This document shows positions 9,837-21,594 of a stretch of 64,000 nt of DNA, piece by piece. The notes under the pieces are model-generated. The model ran no database searches. It had not been told where the DNA came from and worked only from the letters and a program-made list of their open reading frames with translations. Source of the stretch: Ctenosaura bakeri (taxonomy: Eukaryota > Chordata > Lepidosauria > Squamata > Iguanidae); contig CAOLHI010004227.1 of NCBI GenBank assembly GCA_948474755.1, positions 62,001-126,000 of the forward strand. Reading direction: 5' to 3'. Position numbers and translations under genes: made by a program. Every line of letters begins with the position of its first letter. The first letter of the stretch is position 1.

Positions 9837-11216
9837 AGCCAGACATGCATTCTAGACTTTGAAAAAGCTGATTTCTGTAAACTTAAGGAGTTACTGGCTG
9901 AAACTCCAAAGTCAAGAATACTGAAGGAGAAAGTAGTTCATGACGGATGGGAGTTTCTTAAAAGTGAGATACTGAAGGCACAATTTAAAGCTGTTCCAAT
10001 AAGGAGGAAAAATGGGAGGTGTCTAAAGAAACCAGAACGATTGAATAAAGATCTCTCAACCAAGCTAAGTGTTAAAAGAAACATACGCAGGAAATGGAAG
10101 AATGGCAAAATCACCAAGAAGAATTCAAGCAAAAAGCCAGGATATGCAGGGAGAAAGTTAGAAAAGCTAAAGCACAGAATGAATTCAGGCTTGCCAGTGA
10201 GATTATAAACAATAAAAAGGGCTTTTTAGACATGTTGGCAGCAAAAGAAGAAACAAGAAAATGATAGGGTCACTGCGCAGAGAAGATGGCCAATTACTAA
10301 CAGGGGGAAAAGAAAATGTAGAACTGCTCAACACCTTCTTTGCCTCAGTTTTCTCTCAAAAGGATAGAAGTACTCAACCTGGGGAATGGGGACTAGGTGG
10401 GAAAGCGGGAGAAATGCAGCACAGAATAAGTAGAGAAGTAGTACATGAACACCTGACTACACTAGATGAATTCAAGTCTCCAGGGCCAGATGAATTACAC
10501 CCAAGGATACATCCGAGGAACATGTGGCTGGATAACAGTACGTGTGAAAGGGATCTAGGAGTCTTGGTGGACCATAGGCTGAACATGAGTCAGCAGTGTG
10601 ATGCAGCAGCCAAGAAAGCCAACACAATTCTTGGTTGCATCAATAGGAGTATGGTGTCTATATCAAGGGAGATAATGGTCCACTCTATTTTGCTTTGATT
10701 AAACCTCATCTGGAATACTGTGTCCAGTTCTCGGTACCTCATTTCAAGAAGGATATTGACAAGGTGGAGCATGTCCAGAAGAGGGTGACCAAAATGGTGA
10801 AGGGTCTGGAAGCCATGCACTATGAGGAGTGGCTTAGGGAGCTGGGTATGTTTAGTCTGCAGAAGAGAAGGTTAAGAGGGGACATGATAGCCATGTTTAA
10901 ATATTTGAAGGGATGTCATGTTGAGGAGGGAGCGGGTTTGTTTTCCACTGCTCCAGAGACTAGGACAAGGAGCAATGGATTCAAACTGCAGGAAAGGAGA
11001 TTCCACCAGAACCTCACAAAGAAGTTCCTGATGGTCAGAGCTGTCCGGCAGTGGAATATGCTGCCCTGGAGTGTGGTGGAGTCTCCTTTGGAGGTTTTTA
11101 AGCAGACGCTGGATGGCCATCTGTTGAGAGTGCTTGGATGTGTGTTCCTGTGTGGCAAGGGGTTGGACTAGATGGTCCCTGTGGTCTCTTCCAACTCTAT
11201 GATTCTATGATTCTAA
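9837..11216 (+). pseudogene. CR1 LINE, internally deleted
   Basis: Fragments of CR1 ORF2 lie in shifting frames. The pre-RT region (WEFLKSEILKAQF at about 9940-9990) leads to an RT start with [10 protein letters not shown] near 10,480-10,505. The sequence then jumps directly to the post-[14 protein letters not shown] block (10,555-10,590) and the C-terminal region to about 11,170, including RAVRQWNMLP. Roughly the central RT domain, with its catalytic aspartates, is missing. The 3' end at 11,195-11,216 has the ATTCTATGATTCTA repeats diagnostic of CR1. ORF2 normally nicks DNA and reverse transcribes the element RNA at the nick; this copy cannot. Confidence 0.88.
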
Positions 11217-12100
11217 GTGTGCTTTCTGCCCCAGTGCAGCCTGGGAAATATCAGCTCTGTTGTGGAAGGAACCTGCATGCACATTGCATCCCTTCTGCAT
11301 GGAGCCAGTTCCGTGTGGAGGGGAACACTCCTGTCATGTTCCCTTCCCATCAGAGCTGCTGCCAGGATCGTCACCAGAGGACACAAGAAGATAGAGTGTG
11401 GAAAGGGCCTCTGTCTGTGACAATGAAGGTGATGTCTAACCATCCTGACTAGTTGCTGTTGTTGACCACAATCTCCAGAAATGTAACTAATCTAATTTTA
11501 AAGCTGCCCAGATGTGGCAATGAATTCCATACTTTAACTATACAATGCACATAGCATCAGATGAAGACTCCATGGCTTGAATGTCAGCCATTATTGCCTT
11601 CTTCTGCTCTTTCTCTCTGTTTGCCATCTTCTCTGATGAATAATTTGGAGGAATGCAAAAGCTTGCTTTCTGTGACGAAATGTATTTATTTACCTTCAGC
11701 AACATATGTAGCTTACCTTTCTTCCTGTGAACTCAAGATAGATTACATGGCTCTCCTATTTTGCTTATCCTCAGAACAATCCTGTGAGGTAGGTAGGGTT
11801 GTCAGATCTCAAGACCTGATTCTGAGTCTCAGAACCTAGACCTGCTTCTCTAGTCCTCAGGTGAGGAAAAGAAATCTCAGAGCAAGAGAGCTGCCTTGAA
11901 AAGTGCATATGTCTACATTTTTCTCATTTTTCAAATTGGCACTTTCTATTTTATTTCAATGGTACAATTTGCTTATCACTTAATGTATCAGTCTTAATGA
12001 TGTCATCTCTTGCCCCTATGCCTCTGGGCATTAAACCATCCTAACGTTATCAGGACTCATCTCCTATCTCATCATAACATCGCCAGGTCTCAGGTATTGA
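11217..12100. other. No gene; possible decayed reptile repeat at 11,684-11,800
   Basis: Within this stretch, TTATTTACCTTCAGC... and CCTCAGAACAATCCTGTGAGGTAGGTAGG resemble a widespread reptilian repeat whose full form reads ATCCTCACAACAACCCTGTGAGG. The remainder is unrecognised. Confidence 0.35.
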
Positions 12101-12104
12101 CTCT

Positions 12105-12290
12105 GAAATTGGAGTTGGCATAATTCTGATCTGGCAACCTTGGGAGAAAAGGTGGATGAGGCCCTAGGGTTCTCTGACTGAGCAGTCTAAATTGTCCTTC
12201 CTAAACTACCAATCCGAGAATTCCACTGAATGGAACCAGGTCAGTTAAAGTGGAATCATAGCACTATAAATCTACTGTGTGAATGAACCA
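12105..12290. mobile_element. Decayed MITE of the 6.8/37.1-kb family
   Basis: The right arm is well kept (TCAGTTAAAGTGGAATCATAGC, ACTATAAATCTACTGTGTGAA), as is the central CTCTGACTGAGCAGTCTAAAT. The left arm is eroded. Confidence 0.5.
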
Positions 12291-12357
12291 GAGAGTTTGA
12301 GAGACAGGCCCAAGATCATCCAATGAGTTTCATGTTTCCATGTGGACTTTTTTTTGT

Positions 12358-12565
12358 TGTAACTGTTGTTGTTGTGTGCCATCAAGTCATTTCTGACTTA
12401 TAGCAACCCTAAAGCAAACCTATCACAAGGTTATCTTGGCAAGATTTGTTCAGAAGGGGTTTTGCCTTTGCTTTGACAAAGTTTGACTGGCTCAAGGTCA
12501 CCCAGTGGATTTCCAAGGCTGAGACGGGGATTCAAACCCTAGTCTCCAGCACTCATAACCATTAC
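12358..12565 (-). mobile_element. tRNA-headed SINE, copy 3
   Basis: Tail GTTGTTGTTGTGTGCCATCAAGTC at the left. ATCTTGGCAAGATTTGTTCAGA and CTCAAGGTCACCCAGTGG are conserved. The head is eroded after GATTCAAACCCTAGTCTCC (B box recognisable). Confidence 0.85.
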
Positions 12566-12798
12566 TGCCCTACAAAAAGGGTGAAATCCCAACACTGATT
12601 TTGAAATTTGGGCCTACAAGAATTTTCAGCAGAGTCTCTCCAAACCACAATTCCCGCTTTATTCAGAGATAAAGGGGAGACATTCATCACAGTTAAATTA
12701 GCATAGAACTAATTTAAAATTGCCAAGCAGATATGTTCTGGAAAACTGATTTATGGCCTGAGCTTTCATGGGCTTGAAATAACCTCAAATCATCAGGG

Positions 12799-12820
12799 GT
12801 GTGTGTGTGTGTGTGTGTGC
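12799..12820. repeat. (TG)n microsatellite
   Basis: Uninterrupted GT dinucleotides, about ten units. Confidence 0.9.
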
Positions 12821-12829
12821 ATCCCTCCT

Positions 12830-14535
12830 TTTCAGTGCAAAAATGTGCTTTGGGATTGATAAAGAAAGATATGCTTTGAAGATAATCATCTTTCTAGTCT
12901 TTTGGCCAGAGGTACCACCAGACCTCCATGGCAGCAGCTTGTACTAAACAATTTTTTTTCTTTTTCTTAGTGCTTGACATGAAGTCCTTCCCTGTGAAAT
13001 GTTAGAGGCTTATGCACTTCAAGTACCAACATCAGCATTAGAAAAGCCAGAGACAGGTTCCAGATTAATCAGTGTGGAGTATGTAATCTGTTTTACAAAT
13101 AATTTATCATTTGATTAGTGCCATTCAAAGGATTAATAATTCGATTCTGGCAATTAATAAATTGAATGTGAGATAAAGAAGGCAGGCTTAATTACCGAGA
13201 AGGAAAGTTTCAAAGGGGAGGTCAAAAGCAGGATGAGTTAATTATTTGCTTCCAAATGAAACTAGGAAATATAACTTGGGAAAATGTTGCAGTAGGAGGG
13301 AGCAAGCTCAGACATATGAGAGGAAGGTGTATGAATGACTCTGAGATAGAGGAGAAATTTGAATTGATAGAGAATTGTGACTTCATTTTAGGAAAAGCTT
13401 GAAAAGGGAACTTTGTAATCCTAGCATCGCTGGCCCAGGGTGAAGAGATACTGGATGCAGCCGAGCAGTGTTGGTATGGCATAAAGCATCGATCCAGGTA
13501 TCAGATAACCCACCTACTATTCAATAAACTCAATTCCCCCAAGCTGGTTGCTGTAGAGGACAAACCATGGAACAGCAGCTGAGGAATCCATGTGGGTGTG
13601 TGGTTTCTGTGCTAGTCTCCAGCCCCTCAAATGTGCTTTGGCTTGCACCCAAGATCCCTTTAGGGAACCCTCAATAGGACACACAAGGGGCTTGGAGAAT
13701 GGATCTTACCTACAAGCCACATCACCCCCAAGTTGTCCATCTTCAGAATTAGAACATGTACACATGGATTGCCAAAGCAGAGTTGCCAGAGATAAAAACT
13801 GGAAATGGCTCTTGCACCTTTAATTATTCTATAGAAGATGGAATTTCAGCTGGTGTGGGTTGTTACCTAGCCACACTTGCTGAAATTCCCACTTCTACAC
13901 AGCTGTTTAAGATACAGCAACCCTCTCCAGTCTTGAGTCTCTCCAGTCTCCAGCCCTAGGCAGGAGGGTGGGGAAAAGACTGATCAAGTCTAAATGCAGA
14001 GGGATCTCCCAACTGACTGTCTTTATATACTACTACTGGTCCTGAGAGAAGCCTTCAGTTTCAAGGTCTGGGAAAACAACTTCTCCCTCAGTCTGCCATT
14101 GGCTGCTCCCCCAGAAGCCTGTGAATTTATGCAGAGGCTTCTGGAAGGAGACAAACATCACCAAGATAAATTGGTGGGTTCCCTGTCCTTCTGGTGCCAT
14201 GTCACAGGACTCAAATGTGCTTTACCAGTGAGTGATGGCCTTTGTTTTCCAGTGGCTATGCTGACTGAGAAGCTCTAGGACTTGCAGTCCAAAAAAAGGA
14301 ATTTTTACACACTCTTATTTTAAGTATGAGAATTTCCTCTCAGTTCATTTTTTAATTTATCAAAATTTGCATTTTTTTTTCAGATTTGTGATTGAAAGAA
14401 CTTGAGATTTAAAAATTCCGAATGTGGAAGAAGACAAAACTAACAGGTTCATTCATTCAGACTCAAGGCTTTTGATGTTTAACTATTAAAAATCTTAGAT
14501 TGAATCCCAGTGTATTCAACCATGTTAATGCTTTT
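12830..14535. other. No gene recognised
   Basis: Frames such as 13,222-13,482 (minus), 13,590-13,823 and 13,994-14,278 (plus) show no domain, and composition is ordinary. The stretch appears single-copy. Confidence 0.45.
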
Positions 14536-14537
14536 AG

Positions 14538-14725
14538 GTGAGAGCCAGTGTGGTGTTGTGGTTTGAGTATTGGACTATGACTCTGGAAACCAGGGGCTGA
14601 ATCCCCATTCGGACATAGAAACCCATTGGGTGACTTTGGGCAAGTCACATTCTCTTAGCTCCTCAGAGGAAGGCAAAGGTGAAGAAAATCTTGCCAAGAA
14701 AATCCTGTGAACACAACACTTCACA
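14538..14725 (+). mobile_element. tRNA-headed SINE, copy 4, 3' truncated next to a (TAC)n-like run
   Basis: AGCCAGTGTGGTGTTGTGGTTTGAG head, TGACTTTGGGCAAGTCACATTC body and ATCTTGCCAAGAAAATCCTGTGA are present. The tail is replaced by an irregular CTACTACTACTAC tract at about 14,728-14,758. Confidence 0.85.
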
Positions 14726-14867
14726 TTATCACTACTGCTACTTCTACTACTACTACTTTATCTTTTTCATCTTTGATATCTGTGTGCCAGGCAAATATAT
14801 CATAACCCTCACTCTGCTGGGAACAACTATAGCTATTGAGTTTGGCCTGCACAAGAGGGATAATATA

Positions 14868-14885
14868 GGCCATTTCCGCACAAGG
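14868..14885 (+). repeat. Left terminal inverted repeat of the Harbinger element
   Basis: GGCCATTTCCGCACAAGG. It matches the right end in 16 of 18 positions and shares TTTCCGCAC with the MITE end at 63,097. Confidence 0.85.
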
Positions 14886-15298
14886 TGAGGGAATCGCTCC
14901 ATGCCATTACCTTTCCGGTTCTTCTGGGTCCGCAGTAACGCAGACTTTCCCTTATGTCGTTCCGCAGGGCTCCTCCGTTTGGTCCAGGGTGAATCAGAGC
15001 AGTGTGGGTTCATAGATCCACACTATCTCCTCCATGGTCACTCCTGCTAATCTCCTTACCTCGCCTCCCTCAGCTGTGATTGTTTTTTCTTCATGGTTCG
15101 TACGTCATTACATATGTGCATATGTGCGCAAGTCTGTACTGCCCCCAGCTCCTCCCATGACTCCTCCCACCACCCCTCCTTCCTGGGAAGCTTCTGGAGA
15201 AAGATCACTTCTTAGAACTAGCGAGATATGATCCCTTGATCTGCTTGAGATTACTAGTTCTTCGCTCCTCTTTCTTTTACTGCTGTTGTCTTGTGCAG

Positions 15299-15373
15299 CT
15301 TTTGCAATGGAATGCCTGTTAGTTTCCAGGCACAGTACAAGGTGTTGGTTTTTACCTTTAAAGCCCTTCATGG
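15299..15373 (+). mobile_element. L2 LINE fragment inside the Harbinger element
   Basis: About 60 bases (GTTAGTTTCC...CACAGTACAAGGTGTTGGTT...ACCTTTAAAGCCCTTCATGGC) align at roughly 90% with the L2 at 32,525-32,590. They encode the post-RT motif FxAQYKVLV. The fragment lies just upstream of transposase coding sequence, in an open frame that continues into it. Confidence 0.75.
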
Positions 15374-15399
15374 CCGGGTGGGTGGATACCCAGGAGGAG

Positions 15400-17756
15400 C
15401 CAGTGCCCTAAGTCAGGCTTCCTTTGTTGCCTCATGGGATCATGGCAATGATGATGACTTCAGCCTGTATGCGCCCCTGCTAGGAGGCTCTTCAGAACGT
15501 GTTCCACGCCCAAGAAGATGGTGTGTTCGGGAGAGGATGCTCAGGACATGGTGGACCAATGAGGTACTTGCTAAATGGGACAATGACCAGTGGCTCTATC
15601 ACTTCAGGATGACACCCTGTATGAGATAGCAGACCATCTGCATTCCCACCTGAAGAGAAGGACCACAGAGATGCGCAAACCCATTCCTGTGGAGAAGAGA
15701 GTGGCCATTACTGTCTGGTGGCTGACAACCCCCCTGATCTACAGGAAAACTGCAAACACTTTTGGCTTCGGGATCTCCACAGTTACAGAGATAGCCATCG
15801 AGGTGTGCCTTGCGATAGAGCATGTGCTCCTGTCGTCGACTGTTTGCCTGGGAGACATCGGAGGGTGAGAATACATTCTGAACAGCACTGCTGCTGTACA
15901 TGACCCACATTGGTATCTGACAAATACAATTGGTCCACATATGCTGAGGGCCACACTATCCATCTTCATCATTCCCCTCCTCTCAAGAAATACACCTTGA
16001 AGGTGTCCAAAATCTTGCATGCCCATGGGTTCTCATGTTTTTCTACATGGGGGACATTGAACACGTGGTGCTTACTTTCTACACTCTCACACCCACATCC
16101 ACCTCATATTGCCTCACTACACTTCCAAGGGCCCACACAGCCTCCATCCAGAAGGTTCTCCCCCCCAGAATCACCACGCCCTCCTGTCAGGGAGAGATGG
16201 GACATGCAGTCTTTCCTTAAAGCACTCTCCAACCCAAAATCCACCATGGGACATTACCCTACAGTGCCCAGGGCCCCCCAGAAGGTTTTGCCCCACCCTA
16301 GGATCAACATGCCCTCTTGCCAGGGAGAGATGGGGCATGCAGTCTTTCCTTAAAGCACACTCACACCCAACATCCACCATAGGACACTACCCTATAGTGC
16401 CCAGGGCCCATACAACCTTCTTCTGGAATGTTCTGCCCTTCCCATGATCACCACACCCTCTTGCCAGAGAGAGATGGGACACGCAGTCTCTCCTTATGGC
16501 ACTCTCAAACCCAACATCCACCTCTACCAAAAAAACTACAATTCCAAAGGCCAAGGCTTAGAAGAATGTCAAGCCATGCAGTAGGGTCGCTGTGCCCAGC
16601 ACCAAGGAGGATAGGGGACATGCAATACTTCCTTTATGCACTCTCCCACACACCATCCAACAAGAGGAAGTACACAAAGCTTCTCAGGGCCCTGACAGCT
16701 TCCATCCAGCAAGTTCTGCTATGTCCTAGGACAACAAGTTTGTGGTGTTACATGGAACATTTAGAAATTACTCTATGCACTATCATAGCCAACATCCACC
16801 TGTTGCGACCACACAAACATTCCCAACACCACAGAAAACAACATTAACAATTTTTTGCCACACAGTGGTGGGTCACCATCCTGCGCTGCAAAAGGACAAT
16901 GGCACATACATTGCTTACTTGTATAGTTGTATATCTTTAATTCAGAAAAAAATTAACTTTTCCTCCTTCTCCTACCACTTACAGATCATGGACGGCTTCC
17001 ATCAAATGGGTTTCCCTCAATGCATCGGGGCAGTCGATGGAACACATATTCCTATGCGACCACCAAAAGGAAGAGGAGAGGAGTTCATCAACCACAAAAG
17101 CTCCTTTTCCATCCTACTACAGGTCACTGTTGATCACACAGGAAGGTTTATTAACATTGTCCTGGGTTTTATGGGAAGAATGCATGACACGTTCGTTTTC
17201 TGCCACTCCTCCCTGTGGCACTCCATGGAGGTAGGAAGGTTTGTTCCCGGAAACCCTACCATCACCATTGAGGGGGTTCACATTGGACCAGTTATCCTGG
17301 GAGATGCTCAATACCCCCTTTCCCAGTGTCTGATGAAGCTGTATGGAGGACACTTTGACCCACAAAAGATTGCCTACAACAAGGTTTTCAACCGTTGTAG
17401 GGATGTCATGGAACGGGCCTTTGGAAGGCTCAAAGCACAATGGGGCTGTCTTTCTGCTCCTTTGACTATCAGAGCAGAACTTCTTACCAGTGGTGTTGGC
17501 TTGTATGGTCTTACACAACATTTGTGAGACAAAGGGTCACATCCTCCACCCGGACTTAGCACCACCACCACCCCGTACATCTTCCACCTCAAACAGAAGA
17601 CATCCATCCCTATGCCTCCGGAAGGCGGCTCCGGGAGGGGGAAAGGGTGAGGAATGCCATCACAAGCCTCATCGCTCCAGACAGTGTTTAAGGGTAGCAG
17701 TGGCATTTTTAAAAAGGAACGACATCAGGGAAAGGAGTTTCCCAGAAACTTGTTAA
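15400..17756 (+). pseudogene. Harbinger DDE transposase, two exons, broken
   Basis: This nuclease would excise and integrate the element through the TIRs. Exon 1 (about 15,400-15,865) encodes the N-terminal region: VRERMLRTWW, WDNDQWLYHFRM, then, after a frameshift near 15,605, MRKPIPVEKRVAITVWWL and FGFGISTV (HTH-like). It ends at a G|GTGAGA donor. Exon 2 starts after CTTACAG at 16,985 and holds the DDE_Tnp_4 core: GAVDGTHIPM (first Asp), ILGDAQYPLS (second Asp) and MERAFGRLK (Glu). A second frameshift near 17,490 precedes the VLHNICE C-terminus, which runs to about 17,756. The donor and acceptor phases do not close exactly, suggesting a further indel. AATAAA follows at 17,953. The intron contains a minisatellite. 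Confidence 0.88.
16083..16720. repeat. Minisatellite array 1, about 135-142-bp units, five copies
   Basis: Units begin with CACTCTCACACCCACATCCACC-like sequence at about 16,083, 16,223, 16,358, 16,500 and 16,640, and each carries GGGACATGCAGTCTTTCCTT or a variant. It lies wholly within the transposase intron. Related units recur at 20.43 kb. Its open frames are repeat artefacts. Confidence 0.85.
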
Positions 17757-17952
17757 TTTTGTTTTGGTTTTCATTAGTATATAGGAATCCCATAGTTTTC
17801 ACTCAAACCCCACCTTTTGATAATTCCTTACAAAATATTTAAAGTTGTACTGCCTTTCCTGAAAACACGTACCCTTTCTGAGAGCACCTTTGTTATCTAT
17901 TTAATATTAGTTTGTTTAAACCTTTTTAAATTTTTCTATTTCAGATATATGT

Positions 17953-17958
17953 AAATAA
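17953..17958 (+). terminator. Polyadenylation signal of the transposase gene
   Basis: AATAAA about 200 bp past the transposase reading frame and before the convergent gene; position and spacing are suitable. Confidence 0.5.
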
Positions 17959-18269
17959 AAATTTGGTTCCTTGCAATTACAACGCTTGGTTTCTTTTATC
18001 ATTTACATTTACCTAAACAGAGTTTAAAAACCATGTGTGTCACTGATCTAGGCTTTCACTTGCTAACTTGACTGCTGGCAGTTTTATGCTTTCGCACATT
18101 ACAATGTAACTGCACATTATATGTGCAAACTCAGACATGCAACAAACATGTAATAGGAACAATTCTTCATATGTAACAACAGTCCAGAAACAGGACAAGG
18201 ACACATGCCAAGATCATTTGCTAAACAATATAACACCTACATTGAGAAACATAACAGTCATGTGTGTCC

Positions 18270-18275
18270 TTTATT
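18270..18275 (-). terminator. Polyadenylation signal of the minus-strand Myb gene
   Basis: tttatt on the plus strand reads AATAAA on the minus strand, about 300 bp after the Myb gene's stop. The two convergent signals are about 310 bp apart. Confidence 0.45.
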
Positions 18276-19143
18276 TCATGTTGCCCTGAGTTGTATAGAT
18301 GTCGAGGCACATAGGCTCCATTACAAATTTAAGGATGGCATCAGCAGTCCATCTACTAAGATGCAGAAGGCACTGTGTTGCTCCCTTCTCAGTACTAATA
18401 CTGACATTTACAGCTCTCCTTACTGCTGTCACACAACACTCTGTACTGTATGTCGTGGGCAACGGCAACAGCCATGCACGTATTGCTTTGACAAAGAACC
18501 CTGAGCATATATTTAACAGAAAAAATAAAACAAACATTATGAGTGCAAAAGGCAAACAGTGGAGAAATGCCTCAGGGGCTATAACACTGAAAGGTTTTCT
18601 TGGGCCGGGAAACCTTTCCACTTGGTCGTTCTTGATGGGACGATGAAGAGGTACTTTCCAGCGCAAGTACCTGACTTGTCTCCCCTCCTGGTGGTTCGGC
18701 GCTCACGGTGGCATCCCTCCTGTGTGTGCTTCTTGTGCTGGAAGTTCTCCCCGCCACTGCTGATACCAGGATGGTCATTGCTATGGCACATACTCTGAGG
18801 AGGGAAATTATCTCTCTGCGTTCTTCAGCGCCCAATTCTATATCCTGATGGTACAGCTGAACCATTTCTTTCAGGGCTTCATTACTCTCGCTCAGAACTG
18901 CAATGAGTTCATTGTGATGGTGTTCCATTGTGCGGATCAGAATATCAAATTCCCTTGCACACTGCGCTCAGTTAAGTTCTTGCTGTTCCCTGATGAATTC
19001 CATTGTTGCTATTGCTGCGGTGAAGGTATCATTACTCCTGCCGCTTCAGTCTCTGGAATGAGCCAATCTAATCCTGGATCTTGGTGACATTCCTGCCGTG
19101 GAAACGGTGCTTACGCTGCCTGTGGATTCAACCGCGGGTTCTT

Positions 19144-20427
19144 CTAGGGAGATGGAAATTACAAAGAAGGTTACATCATTAGAGGTATGTGGTGATCTGG
19201 CAGATGAAAACACTTTCAAGAGAGCATTTTTTCCAACCAAAAAAAATTAACGCCCTCACATTCCCCAAAATTTCAGAAGAGGAGCACAGAGAATTATTGA
19301 GACTTCAAGTCTGACATTAAAATGCTGGTGCATGCACAGCATATTAATAGTGCCTGACTCAGCAAGCATGGGGGAAACATATTTATATTCCCAAAATGGT
19401 TCCTTTCCCAATCTGGCCACTGAACACTCATGCATGATTTTTTTCATTTGCAAGCTCTTTATGTGTTAACTGCATAAAACCACTGATGGGTCCATGTTTG
19501 GTAATTAATTCCATTTCTATTATGAGGATGTCTCAGTATTTCCAGCTTTGACATGTGTTCCTTGAACCACTGTGAAATTACTACTAACAATGTTTTCCCT
19601 GAATGCATTGGTAATGGTGCCTCTTTGACTACCATGTTTATGTTGCTGTGACATTAATACACATGAATGGAGGCTGTTATTATTTCCCAATCTTGCCATG
19701 TCTGGAGCACATGGTGCCATGCGATTCTCAAGGCGGTGTCGCCGCAGTTGTTAATAAACCTTTGTAGACTAGGGTTTATTCCATACAAACCTGACATTGT
19801 ACATGTTTAATGTGCATGTCCCTTTATCCCTTACTCCCCTGAATTGAATAAACCTCTCACACAATTACAAATACTCCAAAAGATACTGTTCAATGCTTGT
19901 AAATGTTCCCCTAATGCATAATTCTTCTCCAATCAGAAAATACACACATTGGTGCATGACAAAAATATTCACATCATGTTACTGTCATGTGCACAGGAAT
20001 GTCCGTTCATCACAGATTATCATAAAGAATTGAAAATGTTCCCTCAAACAAGGCATAATACACAGATTCTACCTGGGAAAAGAAGATGTGCTGCTACTCA
20101 CCTGAAGCTGGCGGACTATCATTCTCCTGGATGCAGAAGCCTGCTTGCGAAGGGCTGGGAAAGTTGTCTTCATTCCCTATATGGAGATACAAGTCATCCG
20201 GTAGACACAGTTTGAGAGCAACACCATGGTATGTCTGTCACAATACAGAGTCAAAGCAAGATGTTTGCCACTGATACCATATTGGCTAATGTTGACGTCC
20301 CCATCCACTAATGCATTTGAGAAGCATGTTTAACCCAAGTGGGTGTATGTGTGTTGTTGGCCATGGAAAGCGTACCTTGGGAAAGGGCAGGATATCCCTA
20401 CTTAGTGAGTGAAAGAAAGGTACATTT
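19144..20427. other. Intron of the Myb gene; nothing else recognised
   Basis: Small frames only. The splice acceptor for exon 3 is CTCCCTAG at 19,144-19,151 read on the minus strand. Confidence 0.5.
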
Positions 20428-20785
20428 GACAGGTACACTCTCCCACCCCACATCCACTTCTGGAGAGCAAACTAGAATTCCCAAGGACAAGGATATATCC
20501 TCCAGATTCTTCCTGCCATGCAGTAGGGTTGCCTTGCCCTCTCCCAGAGGCCTCAGGGGCACGCAGGAAATTCTCCACACACTGTCCCACCCCACATCCA
20601 CCTCTGGAGAGCAAGCTATAAATCCCAAGGCCAAGGAAACACCCTTCAGATTCCTCCTGCCACACAGTAGGGTCACCCTGCCCTCTCCCAGAGGCGTCTG
20701 GGACACACATGCACTCTCCCACTCCACATCCACCCCTAGAGAGCAAACTAGAATTCCCAAGGCCAAGGAAATTCCCTCAACGAAT
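20428..20785. repeat. Minisatellite array 2, about 140-147-bp units, three copies
   Basis: Units start with CTCTCCCACCCCACATCCAC-like sequence near 20,440, 20,580 and 20,715 and contain AATTCCCAAGGCCAAGGA and CAGTAGGGTTGCCTTGCCCT. The same motifs occur in array 1 (ATTCCAAAGGCCAAGG, GCAGTAGGGTCGC), in the same plus-strand orientation. The array lies in the first half of the Myb gene's large intron. Confidence 0.85.
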
Positions 20786-21594
20786 ATCTTACGACATACC
20801 TATTATTCAATTATTTAGAGGATAGGGGATTACATATTCCCTAAAAGTCTAGATGTGCCCTTCTGCATCGCGTGCAAGGGTAAAACCCTGTTACAAATGT
20901 ATCTTACCGTAAACCCATAACCCTATGCGTGCAGAATATGGGTCTTTCTCCAGATGTATTGCAGTCCCTTAATAGTGGGATTTGAAAATTTAAAGGCACA
21001 GGGACAATTTATTTCAGGGGAAGCTACAGCAGCAATATTATTTCTCTCACACATCCCTGTGACCTTACCAGATGCCTCAGATTGAGATGTGTCCTGAGTG
21101 TGTTCCTCAATAGGTTCACCCCTCTCCTCTTGTACTTCATCTTGAAAAGAAGGGAGAAATAAATATGGTTGAGGAAAACAGGAAAAAAATATTCTGACTC
21201 TCTGGGGAACTGAATTGTTCATACCTACTGCTGTCCCTCCACCGTCCATAGCTTCCTCAAAATCTTCTGCAACCTCCAAGCTCGCAATGACACGTGGTGG
21301 AGCGGCACTCGCATCGCCCCCAAGAATCCTTGAAAGTTCATTATAGTACACACAGGTTACCCAGGCAGAACGTGTCCTTTTATTTGCTGCCACAGCATGA
21401 TGATAGTCTAGCCTTAGCTTTTTAGTTTTGTTCCTACATTCCTCCGCAGTCCCCTTGTGTCCCCTTCTTCTCAACTCCATAGCTATGTCCTTGAAAATCT
21501 CAATATTTCTATGGCTTTCCTGTAGATCCAATTGGAAACGACATTACCCCCAAATATCTAGCAAGTCCTTTACTTCTAAAGGTCTCCATGCCAC

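Larger units (their letters stand above)
18572..21594 (-). pseudogene. Harbinger Myb/trihelix accessory protein, three exons, three stops
   Basis: In Harbinger elements this DNA-binding partner helps bring the transposase to the nucleus and the TIRs. Exon 1 (21,594-21,225) holds a Myb/SANT-like trihelix domain: LEVKDLLDIWG, ELRRRGHKGTAEECRNK, KKLRLDYHHAV. It begins with GTG where ATG is expected and has TAA at 21,544-21,546. Exon 2 (21,140-21,069) is acidic (DEVQEERGEPIEE). Exon 3 (19,143-18,572) carries two TGA codons, then a helical stretch (LSESNEALKEMVQLYHQDIE), a hydrophobic patch and a Ser-rich tail. Both introns have GT-AG ends and phase-1 joints that close exactly, so the model is well supported. 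The long intron contains minisatellite array 2. Three stops and a lost start indicate a non-functional copy. Confidence 0.85.

Noticed and set aside
16083..16720. CRISPR array
   Set aside because: Units are 135-142 bp, contiguous and without unique spacers; this is a minisatellite in a transposon intron of a vertebrate.
20398..20766. Minus-strand frames of 114-122 codons with repeated LLSRGGCGVG
   Set aside because: Translation of a minisatellite whose unit length keeps the frame open; not a gene.
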